From Streptomyces mutabilis (GTDB lineage: Bacteria > Actinomycetota > Actinomycetes > Streptomycetales > Streptomycetaceae), in NCBI RefSeq assembly GCF_014649815.1, contig NZ_BMTT01000014.1, positions 109,646 to 173,645 on the forward strand: a DNA stretch of 64,000 nucleotides, written 5' to 3'. Shown piece by piece: positions 52,670 through 60,810 of the stretch (its first letter is position 1; every line of letters starts with the position of its first letter). Position numbers and translations under genes: made by a program. The notes under the pieces were generated by a model that was given only the letters and a program-made list of their open reading frames with translations, made no database searches and was not told the origin of the DNA.

Positions 52670-52829
52670 GGCCTTTCCTTTCCGTTCCGTGCGTGCAGGG
52701 AGTGTCAAGGGCATGACAGATAGAGCCACGGCGCCGGGGCGCCGGCCTTGGTGGCGGGCGGGGTCCCGGGGGCGCGCCCTGCCGTCGGGCCGGACCCCTG
52801 GCCCCGGCCCGAGTGCGGGGGCGCCGCCG

Positions 52830-53441
52830 TCAGCGGCGCCGGTAGCGCTCCTCCACGGCGGCGGCCGCCGCCGCGACGGCGCCCAGGACGGCGACCGCCA
52901 GCGGTGCGCTGAACCAGGCGGAGCAGACCACCACGGCCAGCCCGCCGACGATCAGGAAGGAACCGGCCGGGTCCAGCACGGTGCGGCGGCCGGCCCGCGC
53001 GAGCAGCGACCGCCAGGAGTCGCCCGGCCGCCAGGTCGCGGCCGCTCGCAGCCCGGCCACGGCGGCACCGATCAGGCCCAGCACCCCGACGGCCCCTACG
53101 AACGGGCCGCCCGGCAGCCCGCTCCGTACGGCCTGCACGTCCACCCACACCGCGGCCAGGGCGGCCCACCCGGCGACTCCGACGAGCCACCCGCGGCGCA
53201 CCGCCGACCGGAAGTCGGCGGTGAACTCGCGCCAGCCGCCGCGCTCATGGGCCAGCCGGCGCCCGAGGTGCCGTGCCCCGGCCGCGAACGCCGCGGGGTA
53301 GGTGACCAGCGGCAGCGAGGCCACCGCGATCCACACGCCGGTGAGCAGGCACTCGGCGAACAGCGCGAACCCCTCGGCGAACCGCGACTCGCCCCGCTCC
53401 CCCGCCCGCTCCGCACGGGCCTTCGCACGCACCTCGGTCAT
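52830..53441 (-). CDS. YesL-like (DUF624) membrane protein
   Basis: A 203-residue membrane protein with about four or five helices and the DUF624 pattern (FAECLLTGVWIAVASLPLVTYPAAFAAGARHLGRRLAHERGG, then FRSAVRRGWLVGVAG). In Bacillus YesL lies in the rhamnogalacturonan gene cluster; its role is unknown. It is 12 bp after the second permease and 160 bp before the lyase, supporting one functional locus. Confidence 0.78.
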   Translation of the reverse strand: MTEVRAKARAERAGERGESRFAEGFALFAECLLTGVWIAVASLPLVTYPAAFAAGARHLGRRLAHERGGWREFTADFRSAVRRGWLVGVAGWAALAAVWVDVQAVRSGLPGGPFVGAVGVLGLIGAAVAGLRAAATWRPGDSWRSLLARAGRRTVLDPAGSFLIVGGLAVVVCSAWFSAPLAVAVLGAVAAAAAAVEERYRRR

Positions 53442-53453
53442 GATCGGTTCACC

Positions 53454-54344
53454 TCAGCCCTTCAGCCCCGACGTCGCCATGCCGTCGATCAGATAGCGCT
53501 GGAAGGCCAGGAAGAAGGCGAGGACGGGCAGCAGGGCGACGAGCGACATGGCGATCATGCCGCCGTAGTTGGCCAGCCCTTCCTGGTCCACGAACATCTT
53601 CAGTCCGAGGGAGACGGTGTACTTGCCGGGCTCGTTGAGGTAGATCAGCGGACCCATGAAGTCGTTCCAGGAGTTGATGAACGTGAAGATCGCGCTGGTG
53701 ATCAGCGCCGGGCGGCACAGCGGCAGCACGATCGACCAGTAGATGCGGAAGTGCCCGCAGCCGTCGAGGCGCGCGGCCTCGTCGAGTTCCCTGGGCAGGT
53801 TCCGCATGAACTGCACCATCAGGAAGACGAAGAACGCCTCCGTGGCCAGGTACTTCCCCAGCAGCAGCGGGGTGTACGTGTTGATCATGTCCATGTTGCG
53901 GAAGAGCACGTACTGCGGGATCAGCAGCACGTGATACGGCAGCAGGAGGGTGCCGATCATCAGCGTGAAGAGCAGGTTGCGGCCGGCGAACCGGATCTTC
54001 GCGAAGGCGTACGCGGTCAGCGAGCAGGACACCACGATCCCGATCACCGAACCCACCGCGAGGAAGAGCGAGTTGACGAAGAAGGTGGAGATCGAGATGT
54101 CGGCGATGCCGTCGGCGAGGCCCGTGTAGTTCGAGACGATCGGGTCGGCCGGGAACAGGTCCAGGCTGCCGACGATGTCCCCGCTCTCCTTGAACGAGCC
54201 GCCGATGACCCAGATCACCGGGTAGAGGATGACCGCCAGGATCGCCAGCGACCCGATGTGCCAGGCGAGCGAGCCCGGCAGCCTGCGCCGCAGGGCCCCC
54301 TTCGCGGGCGGGGCCGGCGTGATGTCGGTGGCCTGTGCGCTCAT
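53454..54344 (-). CDS. Carbohydrate ABC transporter permease 2 (LplC/AraQ type)
   Basis: A 296-residue inner-membrane permease with six helices. The EAA loop that docks the ATPase is visible as ELDEAARLDGCGHFRIYWSIVLPLCRPAL, and the protein ends in the family-typical FQRYLIDGMATSGLKG. The ATG overlaps the stop of permease 1 by 4 bp. No ATPase gene is present in the locus. Confidence 0.93.
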   Translation of the reverse strand: MSAQATDITPAPPAKGALRRRLPGSLAWHIGSLAILAVILYPVIWVIGGSFKESGDIVGSLDLFPADPIVSNYTGLADGIADISISTFFVNSLFLAVGSVIGIVVSCSLTAYAFAKIRFAGRNLLFTLMIGTLLLPYHVLLIPQYVLFRNMDMINTYTPLLLGKYLATEAFFVFLMVQFMRNLPRELDEAARLDGCGHFRIYWSIVLPLCRPALITSAIFTFINSWNDFMGPLIYLNEPGKYTVSLGLKMFVDQEGLANYGGMIAMSLVALLPVLAFFLAFQRYLIDGMATSGLKG

Positions 54345-55342
54345 CGGCCGCCCTCCTCGTAGTGCACCCAGCGCTTCTGCGACCAGAACAGCACCGCGGT
54401 GACCAGGGCGACCGCGACCAGCAGCATCCACGCCATGGCGGAGGCCAGACCCATGCGGCTGTTCTCGAAGCCCTGCACGTACAGATAACAGGTGTAGACC
54501 ATGGTCCCGTCGGCCGGGCCGCAGGAGTTGCCTCCGGCGCCGCCGCCGACGATGTAGGCGGAACTGAAGATCTGGAAGGAGTGGATGGTCTCCAGCAGGA
54601 CGTTGAAGAAGAGGACCGGTGAGATCATCGGCAGCGTGATGTTCCAGAACTGCCGCAGCTTGCTCGCCCCGTCCACGTCGGCCGCCTCGTACAGCTCGCG
54701 CGGTACCTGCTTGAGGCCGGCCAGGAAGATGACCATCGGGGCACCGAACTGCCAGACGGTCAGCGCCACCAGGCTGTAGATGATCAGGTCCGGGTCGCCG
54801 GTCCAGCCGCCGGCGTCGATCCCGAAGAACTGCTGCGTACGGTCGACGACCGCGTCGTCCGAGAAAATCGCCTTCCACACGATGGCGACGGACACGCTCG
54901 CGCCGATCAGCGACGGGGCGTAGAAGGCGGCCCGGTAGAAGGCCTGCCCACGCCGCTTCTGCGCCAGCAGCAGGGCCACACCGAGCGCGGCCAGCAGCTT
55001 GATCGGCGTGCCGACGACGACGTACCAGAGGGTGACCTGGACCGAGTGGCGCCAGCGCGGGTCGCCGAACATCTCGGAGAAGTTGTCCAGGCCGATCCAC
55101 TTCGGCGCGTCGAAAAGGTTGTAGTCGGTGAACGCGAAGTAGAGCGAGGCGACCATCGGTCCCGCTGTCAGCAGCAGGAAACCGGCGATCCAGGGGGACA
55201 TGAAGAGGTAGCCGGCCAGGTTCTCCCGGCGGCCCCGCCGCTTCAGCTCGGCGGGGCGCGGGGACTTCACCGGACCGTGCCGCGGCTCGGAGCCCTTGGC
55301 CAGGTCCTCCGTCGCAGGGGCGTGTGTCACGGCGCTTCCCAT
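54341..55342 (-). CDS. Carbohydrate ABC transporter permease 1 (LplB/UgpA type)
   Basis: A 333-residue permease with a charged N terminus, helices from about residue 42, the N-terminal MSPWIAGFLLLTAGPMVASLYFAFTDYNLF, and the EAA motif ELYEAADVDGASKLRQFWNITLPMISPVL. Its ATG shares bases with the substrate-binding protein stop (TGATG). It forms a heterodimer with permease 2 by family rule. Confidence 0.93.
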   Translation of the reverse strand: MGSAVTHAPATEDLAKGSEPRHGPVKSPRPAELKRRGRRENLAGYLFMSPWIAGFLLLTAGPMVASLYFAFTDYNLFDAPKWIGLDNFSEMFGDPRWRHSVQVTLWYVVVGTPIKLLAALGVALLLAQKRRGQAFYRAAFYAPSLIGASVSVAIVWKAIFSDDAVVDRTQQFFGIDAGGWTGDPDLIIYSLVALTVWQFGAPMVIFLAGLKQVPRELYEAADVDGASKLRQFWNITLPMISPVLFFNVLLETIHSFQIFSSAYIVGGGAGGNSCGPADGTMVYTCYLYVQGFENSRMGLASAMAWMLLVAVALVTAVLFWSQKRWVHYEEGGR

Positions 55343-56631
55343 CAGCCGGCGAGAGCCGTCTTCGACTCGGTGAAGAACTGCTTGACGGCGTCGTCGACGG
55401 ACCGTTCACCCAAGGCCATCTCCTCGGCGATGCGCAGGAAGGCGGTTTCGCAGATGTCGGCGCCGTTCGGGTGCGGGGTGATGGTCTCCAGGACGCCCGC
55501 GTCGACGAGGGACTGCTCGTAGGCGGCGATCGCCTTGTTGACCGGGTCGGTGGGCCGGTACGCGTCGTACTGGGCCTGCGTCGTCGGCACGCCGCGGTCG
55601 TAACCCATGATCTTGGCGACCTCGGGGTCGTGCACCATGAAGTCGATGAACTGGGCGACTTCCTTGGGGTGCTGGGTGCGCTTGTAGCCACTCAGCATCA
55701 GCGAACCGAGGTACTGGCCGGTCCTCTTGCCGTCCGTGGTCGGGATGGGCGCGAGACCGTACTCGCTCTTGCCCTCGGAGGTGTAGCGGACGGTGAAGTT
55801 GTCCCAGGTGAACTCACTGCCGGCGAGCTCGGCGGAGAGCGCCGACTTGGGCTTGATCTGGGCGACCTTCTTCGGATCGGCGAACAGGCCGGACTTCACG
55901 CCCTTCTCCGCCTTCGTCCACCACGCGGTCAGATCGGCCTCGGAGAACCCGAGTCCGTCCTCGGTGAAGAATGCCTTGCCGTTCTGACGCAGGTACAGGT
56001 CGTAGAGGTACATGACGCCGTACATGCCGCTGTCGCCGGCCCGGCCCGTCCTGTCCCGGATCCTCGTCATCGCGTCGTCGAAGTCGTCCCAGGTCCAGCC
56101 CTGTTCGGGCTTGACGCCGGCCCGGGTGTAGACGGGCTTGTCGATGACGAGTGCCATCGAGTTCGAACCGACGGGCACGCCGAGGAGCTTTCCGTCGATC
56201 TCGCCGAACTTCTCCAGGCCCGCGCGGAAGCCGTCCATGGAGAGATTGCCCGCCTTCACCTGCTCGCTCAGGTCGAGCAGGACATTCTTGGCGTCGTATT
56301 TCCGGAGGAATCCGATGGCATTCTGGAAGACGTCCGGCGGATTCCCGCCGGATGCCTGGGTGTTGAACTTCTTCCAGAAGTCGGTGTACGGCTGGAAGTC
56401 GGTCTTGACCTTGATCTTCGGGTACTTCTTCTCGAAGAGCGCGATGGTCTTGTTGATGCGTTCCGCCCGGTCCTCGGCACCCCACCACGAGTAACGGATC
56501 GTCACGGTTCCGTCCCCGGATCCGCTGCCGCCGCCGCACGCGGTGGCCGTCGCCCCCAGCCCCGCGACGGCCAGCGAGGCCCCCGCCGCTTTGAGGATCG
56601 TCCGCCTCTCCACATTCCTGCCCTGCTGCAT
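55342..56631 (-). CDS. Sugar ABC transporter substrate-binding lipoprotein (Tat/lipobox)
   Basis: A 429-residue family 1 solute-binding protein. The signal has a twin arginine (ERRTILKAAG) and lipid-attachment Cys32 (ATATACGGG). The mature part has VTIRYSWWGAEDRAERINKTIALFEKKYP and PDVFQNAIGFLRKYDAKNVLLDLSE, typical of sugar binders. The likely ligand is a rhamnogalacturonan oligosaccharide, inferred only from the lyase next door. The ATG at 56631 has GGGGAGG 6 nt upstream; earlier start codons lack this. Confidence 0.92.
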   Translation of the reverse strand: MQQGRNVERRTILKAAGASLAVAGLGATATACGGGSGSGDGTVTIRYSWWGAEDRAERINKTIALFEKKYPKIKVKTDFQPYTDFWKKFNTQASGGNPPDVFQNAIGFLRKYDAKNVLLDLSEQVKAGNLSMDGFRAGLEKFGEIDGKLLGVPVGSNSMALVIDKPVYTRAGVKPEQGWTWDDFDDAMTRIRDRTGRAGDSGMYGVMYLYDLYLRQNGKAFFTEDGLGFSEADLTAWWTKAEKGVKSGLFADPKKVAQIKPKSALSAELAGSEFTWDNFTVRYTSEGKSEYGLAPIPTTDGKRTGQYLGSLMLSGYKRTQHPKEVAQFIDFMVHDPEVAKIMGYDRGVPTTQAQYDAYRPTDPVNKAIAAYEQSLVDAGVLETITPHPNGADICETAFLRIAEEMALGERSVDDAVKQFFTESKTALAG

Positions 56632-56940
56632 ATGAGCCTCCCCGCGACGTTGCGTCCGCCTCATGAATCGTTTCAAGTAAGCGCTTGCTGGCACAAGGTA
56701 CGGAGGGCCCGGGGGCGCGTCAATGATTCGGACAGGAATTGCCGGGCACCGGCCCGCGACGGCGGTGGCGTCCGGAGCGAGCCCACGGGCCGGCAGCAGA
56801 GGAGAACACCCAGGTCGACGCGGCGCGACCGACGGGCCGAACGCGGGAGAGCCCGCCGGAGCGGGCGGCGCGGAAGGTTACGGTTGAGTGAAGGCGGGCG
56901 GAAGCGGAATGCCTGGCCGCCGGAGGCAGCCGCACACGAA
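56632..56940. other. Upstream region of the sugar operon, no gene found
   Basis: About 300 bp between the SBP start and the tRNA terminator. It carries the operator candidates at its SBP end. The remainder is GC-rich and without a supportable reading frame; the likely operon promoter is somewhere here. Confidence 0.6.
56664..56690 (-). promoter_or_regulatory. Two LacI-family operator candidates
   Basis: TGAATCGTTTCA (56664-56675) is a near-palindrome of the TGAA-NCGN-TTCA type. GTAAGCGCTTGC (56677-56688) is centred on the perfect AAGCGCTT palindrome. Both have the central CG typical of LacI/GalR regulators and sit 33-57 bp upstream of the SBP start. No such regulator gene is in the window. 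Confidence 0.55.
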
Positions 56941-56974
56941 GGCGGCCCGGCTCACGATCGTGAGCCGGGCCGCC
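56941..56974 (-). terminator. Terminator of tRNA-Val(CAC) copy 2
   Basis: A perfect 34-bp palindrome (two 17-bp arms, GGCGGCCCGGCTCACGA and its complement, no spacer) begins 12 bp past the tRNA 3' end, followed on the minus strand by TTCGTGTG. Confidence 0.85.
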
Positions 56975-56985
56975 TGATGATCCGG

Positions 56986-57057
56986 TGGGCGATACTGGGT
57001 TCGAACCAGTGGCCTCTTCGGTGTGAACGAAGCGCTCTCCCACTGAGCTAATCGCCC
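56986..57057 (-). tRNA. tRNA-Val (anticodon CAC), copy 2
   Basis: It has the same structure as copy 1 and differs at two of 72 positions: one in the D-arm region (CAGTGG rather than CAGCGG) and one in the variable/T-arm region. Ends GGGCGAT/ATCGCCC, anticodon loop TTCACAC, A discriminator. Confidence 0.95.
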
Positions 57058-57136
57058 GGACGCAGGAAGTACATTACCCCATGTCAGGGGGCGCCCGTGA
57101 CCAGCGGGGGCCGGGCCACCGCACCCCCGCCGCGGA

Positions 57137-57592
57137 TCACTGGTCCTCGATCTTCCAGGGCAACTGGAGGCCGAACTTCCACAGGTAGACCCCGGCCACC
57201 GCGGCCACGATCACCAGACCGACCGAGGTCAGGATGATGTTCCGCCGCCGCACCTTGGGATCGAGGGCCCGCTGGGCCGCCTCGGTGACCTTGCGCTTGG
57301 TCCAGCGCAGGACGAGCTGGGCCCAGACGAACTCGGTCGCCCAGATCGCCATGCCGCCGAAGATCACGACCCAGCCGGGCCCGGGCAGCACCAGCATGGC
57401 GGCGCCGGCCGCGACGACCGCCAGGCCGACGACGAAGACGCCGACCTGCCAGCTCAGGTGCAGGGCGCGGCGCGCCCTGATGAAATCCGGTGCACGCGAG
57501 CCGAGCGCCTGCACGGGCGCCGCCTCGTCGTCCGTCCCCGTACGGTCTTCCGCCACGGCCGCCTCGCCGGACTTGTTACTCCCCGTGTTCAT
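57137..57592 (-). CDS. TIGR02611/PGPGW-type membrane protein
   Basis: A 151-residue protein with about three membrane helices and the signature VLPGPGWVVIFGGMAIWATEF. The family is actinobacterial and uncharacterised. A soluble acidic N terminus (about 45 residues) precedes the first helix, and a basic loop TKRKVTEAAQRALDPKVRRR lies before the last. The ATG at 57592 (MNTGSNKSG) is chosen; the 11-codon extension has no better ribosome site. It is divergent from ssgB. Confidence 0.8.
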   Translation of the reverse strand: MNTGSNKSGEAAVAEDRTGTDDEAAPVQALGSRAPDFIRARRALHLSWQVGVFVVGLAVVAAGAAMLVLPGPGWVVIFGGMAIWATEFVWAQLVLRWTKRKVTEAAQRALDPKVRRRNIILTSVGLVIVAAVAGVYLWKFGLQLPWKIEDQ

Positions 57593-57698
57593 ACGGCCAA
57601 ACACTACCGGAGCGAAACCTGTCACCGGAATGGGCGCATGACCCGAACGACCACTCGGCCGGATGAGTTACCTAAACACACCCAAAACACTCAGAGGG

Positions 57699-57725
57699 GT
57701 TTACAACGGCACCGTAGGTGGCATG
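57699..57725 (+). promoter_or_regulatory. Candidate stress-sigma promoter of ssgB
   Basis: GTTTAC (57699-57704) and GGCATG (57720-57725) are separated by 15 nt, resembling the GTTT...GGGTAT pattern of sigma B/H-type promoters, and would start transcription about 50 nt before ssgB. In S. coelicolor ssgB is reported to depend on sigma H, which motivated the search. The -10 match is weak. Confidence 0.4.
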
Positions 57726-57783
57726 TCGATTTCGCCGACGTGCGAATCCCCGAGCGCACACTGAGCGAAAGGCCCTGGCGCTT

Positions 57784-58197
57784 ATGAACACCACGGTCAG
57801 CTGCGAGCTGCACCTGCGCCTCGTTGTGTCGAGCGAGTCCTCCCTGCCTGTCCCCGCAGGCCTGCGGTACGACACGGCCGACCCCTACGCCGTGCACGCC
57901 ACCTTCCACACCGGAGCCGAGGAGACCGTCGAGTGGGTGTTCGCCCGTGACCTCCTCGCCGAAGGCCTCCACCGCCCCACCGGCACCGGCGACGTCCGTG
58001 TCTGGCCGTCCCGCAGTCATGGCCAGGGGGTCGTGTGTATCGCCCTGAGCTCCCCGGAGGGCGAGGCGCTGCTCGAGGCCCCGGCGCGGGCTCTGGAGTC
58101 CTTCCTGAAGCGCACAGACGCCGCCGTGCCGCCCGGCACGGAACACCGGCACTTCGATCTCGATCAGGAGCTCTCGCACATCCTGGCGGAAAGCTAG
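57784..58197 (+). CDS. ssgB: Sporulation-specific cell division regulator SsgB
   Basis: A 137-residue SsgA-like protein (SALP) found only in morphologically complex actinobacteria. MNTTVSCELHLRLVVSSESSLPVPAGL, PTGTGDVRVWPSRSHGQGVVCIALSSPEG and the C-terminal FDLDQELSHILAES are as I know them for SsgB. SsgB is recruited by SsgA and itself tethers FtsZ at future sporulation septa. The ATG at 57784 has GAAAGG 12 nt upstream; a longer frame begins 22 codons earlier but is not SALP-like. It is a separate, divergently placed gene. Confidence 0.95.
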   Translation: MNTTVSCELHLRLVVSSESSLPVPAGLRYDTADPYAVHATFHTGAEETVEWVFARDLLAEGLHRPTGTGDVRVWPSRSHGQGVVCIALSSPEGEALLEAPARALESFLKRTDAAVPPGTEHRHFDLDQELSHILAES

Positions 58198-58535
58198 GGC
58201 GACGCTCCGTGAAGCCGCCCGTCGCCGTCGACTCGGGGTGACGGCACGGGCCCGGACAACCGCATAACGGCACACACCGGCGTCGTCGCCGCGGTCCTCC
58301 GCGGGGCGGCGCCGGTGCGTGCAGGGCGCCCGCCGCTTCACCGCCGCCCACTCGCCCGCTGTCACCCGTTGTCGAACCGCTGCCGCCCGCGTCGGGAACG
58401 GAAGCCGGACAGCCGGCGTTCTACGGACATCCGGCGGCGGGGGCGGCTTCCGGAGCCGGTCCGCCCGCCCTGGAAGCCACTACCATCGGCCAGCATCGGC
58501 GGGCGCCCGCCCGACCCCAGGCCAGGGAGCGAGAT
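58198..58535. other. Intergenic region between ssgB and the CGNR gene
   Basis: A 338-bp stretch with the ssgB terminator hairpin at its left and a GGGAG ribosome binding site at its right end. I see no gene in it. Confidence 0.6.
58275..58317 (+). terminator. Terminator of ssgB
   Basis: The outer stem CACCGGCG/CGCCGGTG (58275-58282 and 58310-58317) encloses an inner stem CCGCGG-TCCT-CCGCGG (58289-58304), about 80 bp past the stop. Confidence 0.65.
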
Positions 58536-59096
58536 GTGCTGATCACCCACGACACCCGGTGTGCCCTCGACACCGTGGTGGATCTGGTGAACACCGTGCC
58601 GGAGGACGAATCGGCGCCGGACGGACTGCCGGACGTCGTCGCCCTCCAGGAATTCGTGGGAACGCACGAGATCAGCGACATCGGCGTGCTCTCGGAACTC
58701 GACCTCTCGGCAGTGCGCAAGATCCGCGGCCGGTTCGCCGCCGTCTTCGCCGCCCCCGACGCGCGTGCCGCCGCCGGTCTCATCAACGACCTGGTCGCCG
58801 CCGCCGGCACCACGCCACGGCTCACCGACCACGACGGCTACGACTGGCACATCCACTACTTCGCGCCCGGCGCCTCGGTCGCCGACCACCTCGCCGCCGA
58901 CTGCGGGATGGCTCTGGCCTTCTTCGTGGTCGCCGGGGAGCAGGAACGACTGCGGCGGTGCGAGGCGCCCGACTGCCGGCGCGCCTTCGTCGACCTTTCC
59001 CGCAACCGCTCACGGCGTTACTGCGACAGCCGCACGTGCGGAAACCGCTTGCACGTGGCCGCGTACCGCGCACGTCGCAAGGAGGCGGCCGGCTGA
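58536..59096 (+). CDS. CGNR zinc-finger/ABATE-domain protein
   Basis: A 186-residue protein with an N-terminal ABATE-type domain (CALDTVVDLVNT) and a C-terminal CGNR finger: CEAPDCRRAFVDLSRNRSRRYC, then CGNRLHVAAYRARRK. The basic C terminus suggests nucleic acid binding, and family members are treated as stress-responsive regulators. The GTG start follows GGGAGCGAGAT. It is the only gene between ssgB and a small membrane ORF. Confidence 0.85.
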   Translation: MLITHDTRCALDTVVDLVNTVPEDESAPDGLPDVVALQEFVGTHEISDIGVLSELDLSAVRKIRGRFAAVFAAPDARAAAGLINDLVAAAGTTPRLTDHDGYDWHIHYFAPGASVADHLAADCGMALAFFVVAGEQERLRRCEAPDCRRAFVDLSRNRSRRYCDSRTCGNRLHVAAYRARRKEAAG

Positions 59097-59176
59097 GGAC
59101 CGCCTGCGACGTTCCCCGGGCAAGCGTCGTTGCGACGCGGCCCCCGGCGGGTGACGCCGGGGAGCGCGGGTACGGC

Positions 59177-59356
59177 TCACAGCAACAGCAGGTCGTGCAA
59201 CGAAGCCATGAGCAGCAGACACCCGATCACCGCAAGGAAGATCATGAGCGGTGGCTGGGAAAGGGCGAAGAGGCAGCCGCGCGGTTCGTCCTGCACCCGC
59301 GTGGTTTCGCTCTGTCTCGTGTCCAGCTGGGTATCCAGCTGAGTGGTGTCCGGCAT
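59177..59356 (-). CDS. Small single-pass membrane protein (59 aa)
   Basis: A 59-residue frame too short for usual scans. A polar N terminus (MPDTTQLDTQLDTRQSE) is followed by a C-terminal helix (PPLMIFLAVIGCLLLMASLHDLLLL), so it would be tail-anchored. The start ATG has only a weak GGCGAG directly upstream, and in-frame extension stops without another start codon. The surrounding 435-bp gap (59097-59531) otherwise contains nothing I can support. Codon third positions are strongly GC in the helical part. Confidence 0.45.
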   Translation of the reverse strand: MPDTTQLDTQLDTRQSETTRVQDEPRGCLFALSQPPLMIFLAVIGCLLLMASLHDLLLL

Positions 59357-59531
59357 CTCGCCGTGATGATGACGCAGTGACCAGGACTCACGCGATCAAC
59401 ACGCTCGCAAGGACCGGGAGTTCGCCGAATTCCGCAATGTCCGTTCGCTTCTTGATCATTACGGAGCATGCTTCGACGGCCTGGGACCGCTGTGTCGTTT
59501 CAGGTCCCGACGTGGACACGGGCACCGGCGG

Positions 59532-59981
59532 TCATATGCCGTGCTTCTTGAGGATGGCCTCGATGTCGCTGAAGTCGTCCTCGCCGCCGGACGGCTTGGC
59601 CGCACGGGACGCGGGCCGGGCGGCCGGGCGGGAACCGGGACCGAGGGAGGGCTCCGAGGACGCCGGAGCCACCGCGTCGCGCTGTGCCGCGGCCCGGGCC
59701 TCCTTGCGCTCCTTGCGGGTGCCGCCGCGGCGGCGCTCCACGGCACGGGTGGTCATGAACAGCACCCAGGACACGCCCAGCACGCCGAAGCCGGCCCAGG
59801 CCACGGGACTGAAGGCCGTGTCCGCGAGCCACTCGACGACCCCGGTCATCACCAGGCCGACGGGGATCAGCGAGTAGGCGGCGATGCGGGCCGCGGTCAG
59901 GAAGCGCCTGCGGTACGCGGTGACCGCCGCGATGCCCAGGCCGGCCGCGGACACCGCGGAGCAGACGGTCTCGGCAATCAT
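59532..59981 (-). CDS. Small membrane protein of unknown function
   Basis: A 149-residue protein with about three helices (AETVCSAVSAAGLGIAAVTAY, IAAYSLIPVGLVMTGVVEWL, WAGFGVLGVSWVLFMTT), then a basic stretch RRRGGTRKERKEARAAAQR, a Ser/Pro/Ala-rich tail and an acidic end GGEDDFSDIEAILKKHGI. The ending DDFSDIEAILKKHGI looks like a conserved peptide, possibly a binding tag. ATG at 59981 with GGAGG 6 nt upstream. It is divergent from the DsbA-like gene. Confidence 0.72.
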   Translation of the reverse strand: MIAETVCSAVSAAGLGIAAVTAYRRRFLTAARIAAYSLIPVGLVMTGVVEWLADTAFSPVAWAGFGVLGVSWVLFMTTRAVERRRGGTRKERKEARAAAQRDAVAPASSEPSLGPGSRPAARPASRAAKPSGGEDDFSDIEAILKKHGI

Positions 59982-60168
59982 CCGGTCCTCCAGGGCAGGT
60001 CGGTCGGGCATGAGTACTTCGTCCCTTCCATCCTGCACCGTCCGGACGCCCTCGGGCCATGCCGCGACCCGAGATCAGGGAGATCTCCGGGTCGGCTCCT
60101 CCCCAGGTGCCGGTGGCCGCCGTACGACGTGGTTGGGACGCCGCCCCCTGGGCTGGGAGAATGGCGCC

Positions 60169-60693
60169 ATGAGCGACTCCTCCCCCGCCCGTCCCACCGC
60201 ACCCGTCCTCGACGTCTGGTGCGAGCTCCAGTGCCCGGACTGCTATACCTCCCTGGACGACCTCCGCGCCCTGCGCGCCCGCTACGGCGACCGCCTGGAG
60301 CTGCGGCTTCGGCATTTCCCGCTGGAGAAGCACAAGCACGCCTTCGCCGCCGCGCAGGCCGCCGAGGAGGCCGTGGCCCAGGGGCAGGGGTGGCCGTACG
60401 CCGAGGCCGTGCTGAGCCGGGTCGCGGAGCTGGACCGCAAGGGGGAGCCCTTCCTGGTCGAGATCGCCCGTGAACTGGGACTGGACGCCGAGGAGTTCGA
60501 CACCGCCCTGATCGACGGCCGGCACATCCTGATCGTCGACGCCGACCAGGCCGAGGGCAAGGCGATCGGCGTGACCGGCACCCCCACGTACGTGATCGGC
60601 GGCGAGCGCCTCGACGGCGGCAAGAGCCAGGAAGGGCTGCGCGAGCGCGTCGAGCGGATCGCGGACCGACTGCTGGCCGAGCGGCAGGTCTGA
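60169..60693 (+). CDS. DsbA-family thioredoxin-fold protein
   Basis: A 174-residue cytoplasmic DsbA-like protein: LDVWCELQCPDCYTSLDDLR with active CPDC at about residues 20-23, a helical insert, and the cis-proline segment in GVTGTPTYVIGGERLDG near residue 140. There is no signal peptide, so it may be a cytoplasmic dithiol oxidoreductase (FrnE-like) rather than a periplasmic Dsb. The ATG at 60169 is preceded by GGGAGAATGGCGCC. Confidence 0.85.
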   Translation: MSDSSPARPTAPVLDVWCELQCPDCYTSLDDLRALRARYGDRLELRLRHFPLEKHKHAFAAAQAAEEAVAQGQGWPYAEAVLSRVAELDRKGEPFLVEIARELGLDAEEFDTALIDGRHILIVDADQAEGKAIGVTGTPTYVIGGERLDGGKSQEGLRERVERIADRLLAERQV

Positions 60694-60767
60694 CCGACCG
60701 AGGGCGGTCATGGAACCGGCCGACGCGGCCGGTCCGCCCCGAAGACAGCGGCCCGCCCCCCGGGAGG

Positions 60768-60810
60768 CAGCGGTTCGCCGTACGCCGAGGTCAGCGGTTC
60801 GCCGTACGCC
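60768..60810. repeat. 19-bp direct repeat downstream of the DsbA-like gene
   Basis: CAGCGGTTCGCCGTACGCC occurs at 60768-60786 and 60792-60810, starting 24 bp apart, at the convergent end of the DsbA-like and GNAT genes. Confidence 0.7.

Noticed and set aside
49334-57057. tRNA-flanked block as an integrative conjugative element or phage
   Set aside because: No integrase, excisionase, replication or transfer gene is present; the tRNAs are complete at both ends.
59130-59342. Plus-strand 70-codon frame downstream of the CGNR gene
   Set aside because: No ribosome site and no hydrophobic or domain pattern; the minus-strand 59-codon frame on the same DNA is more protein-like.
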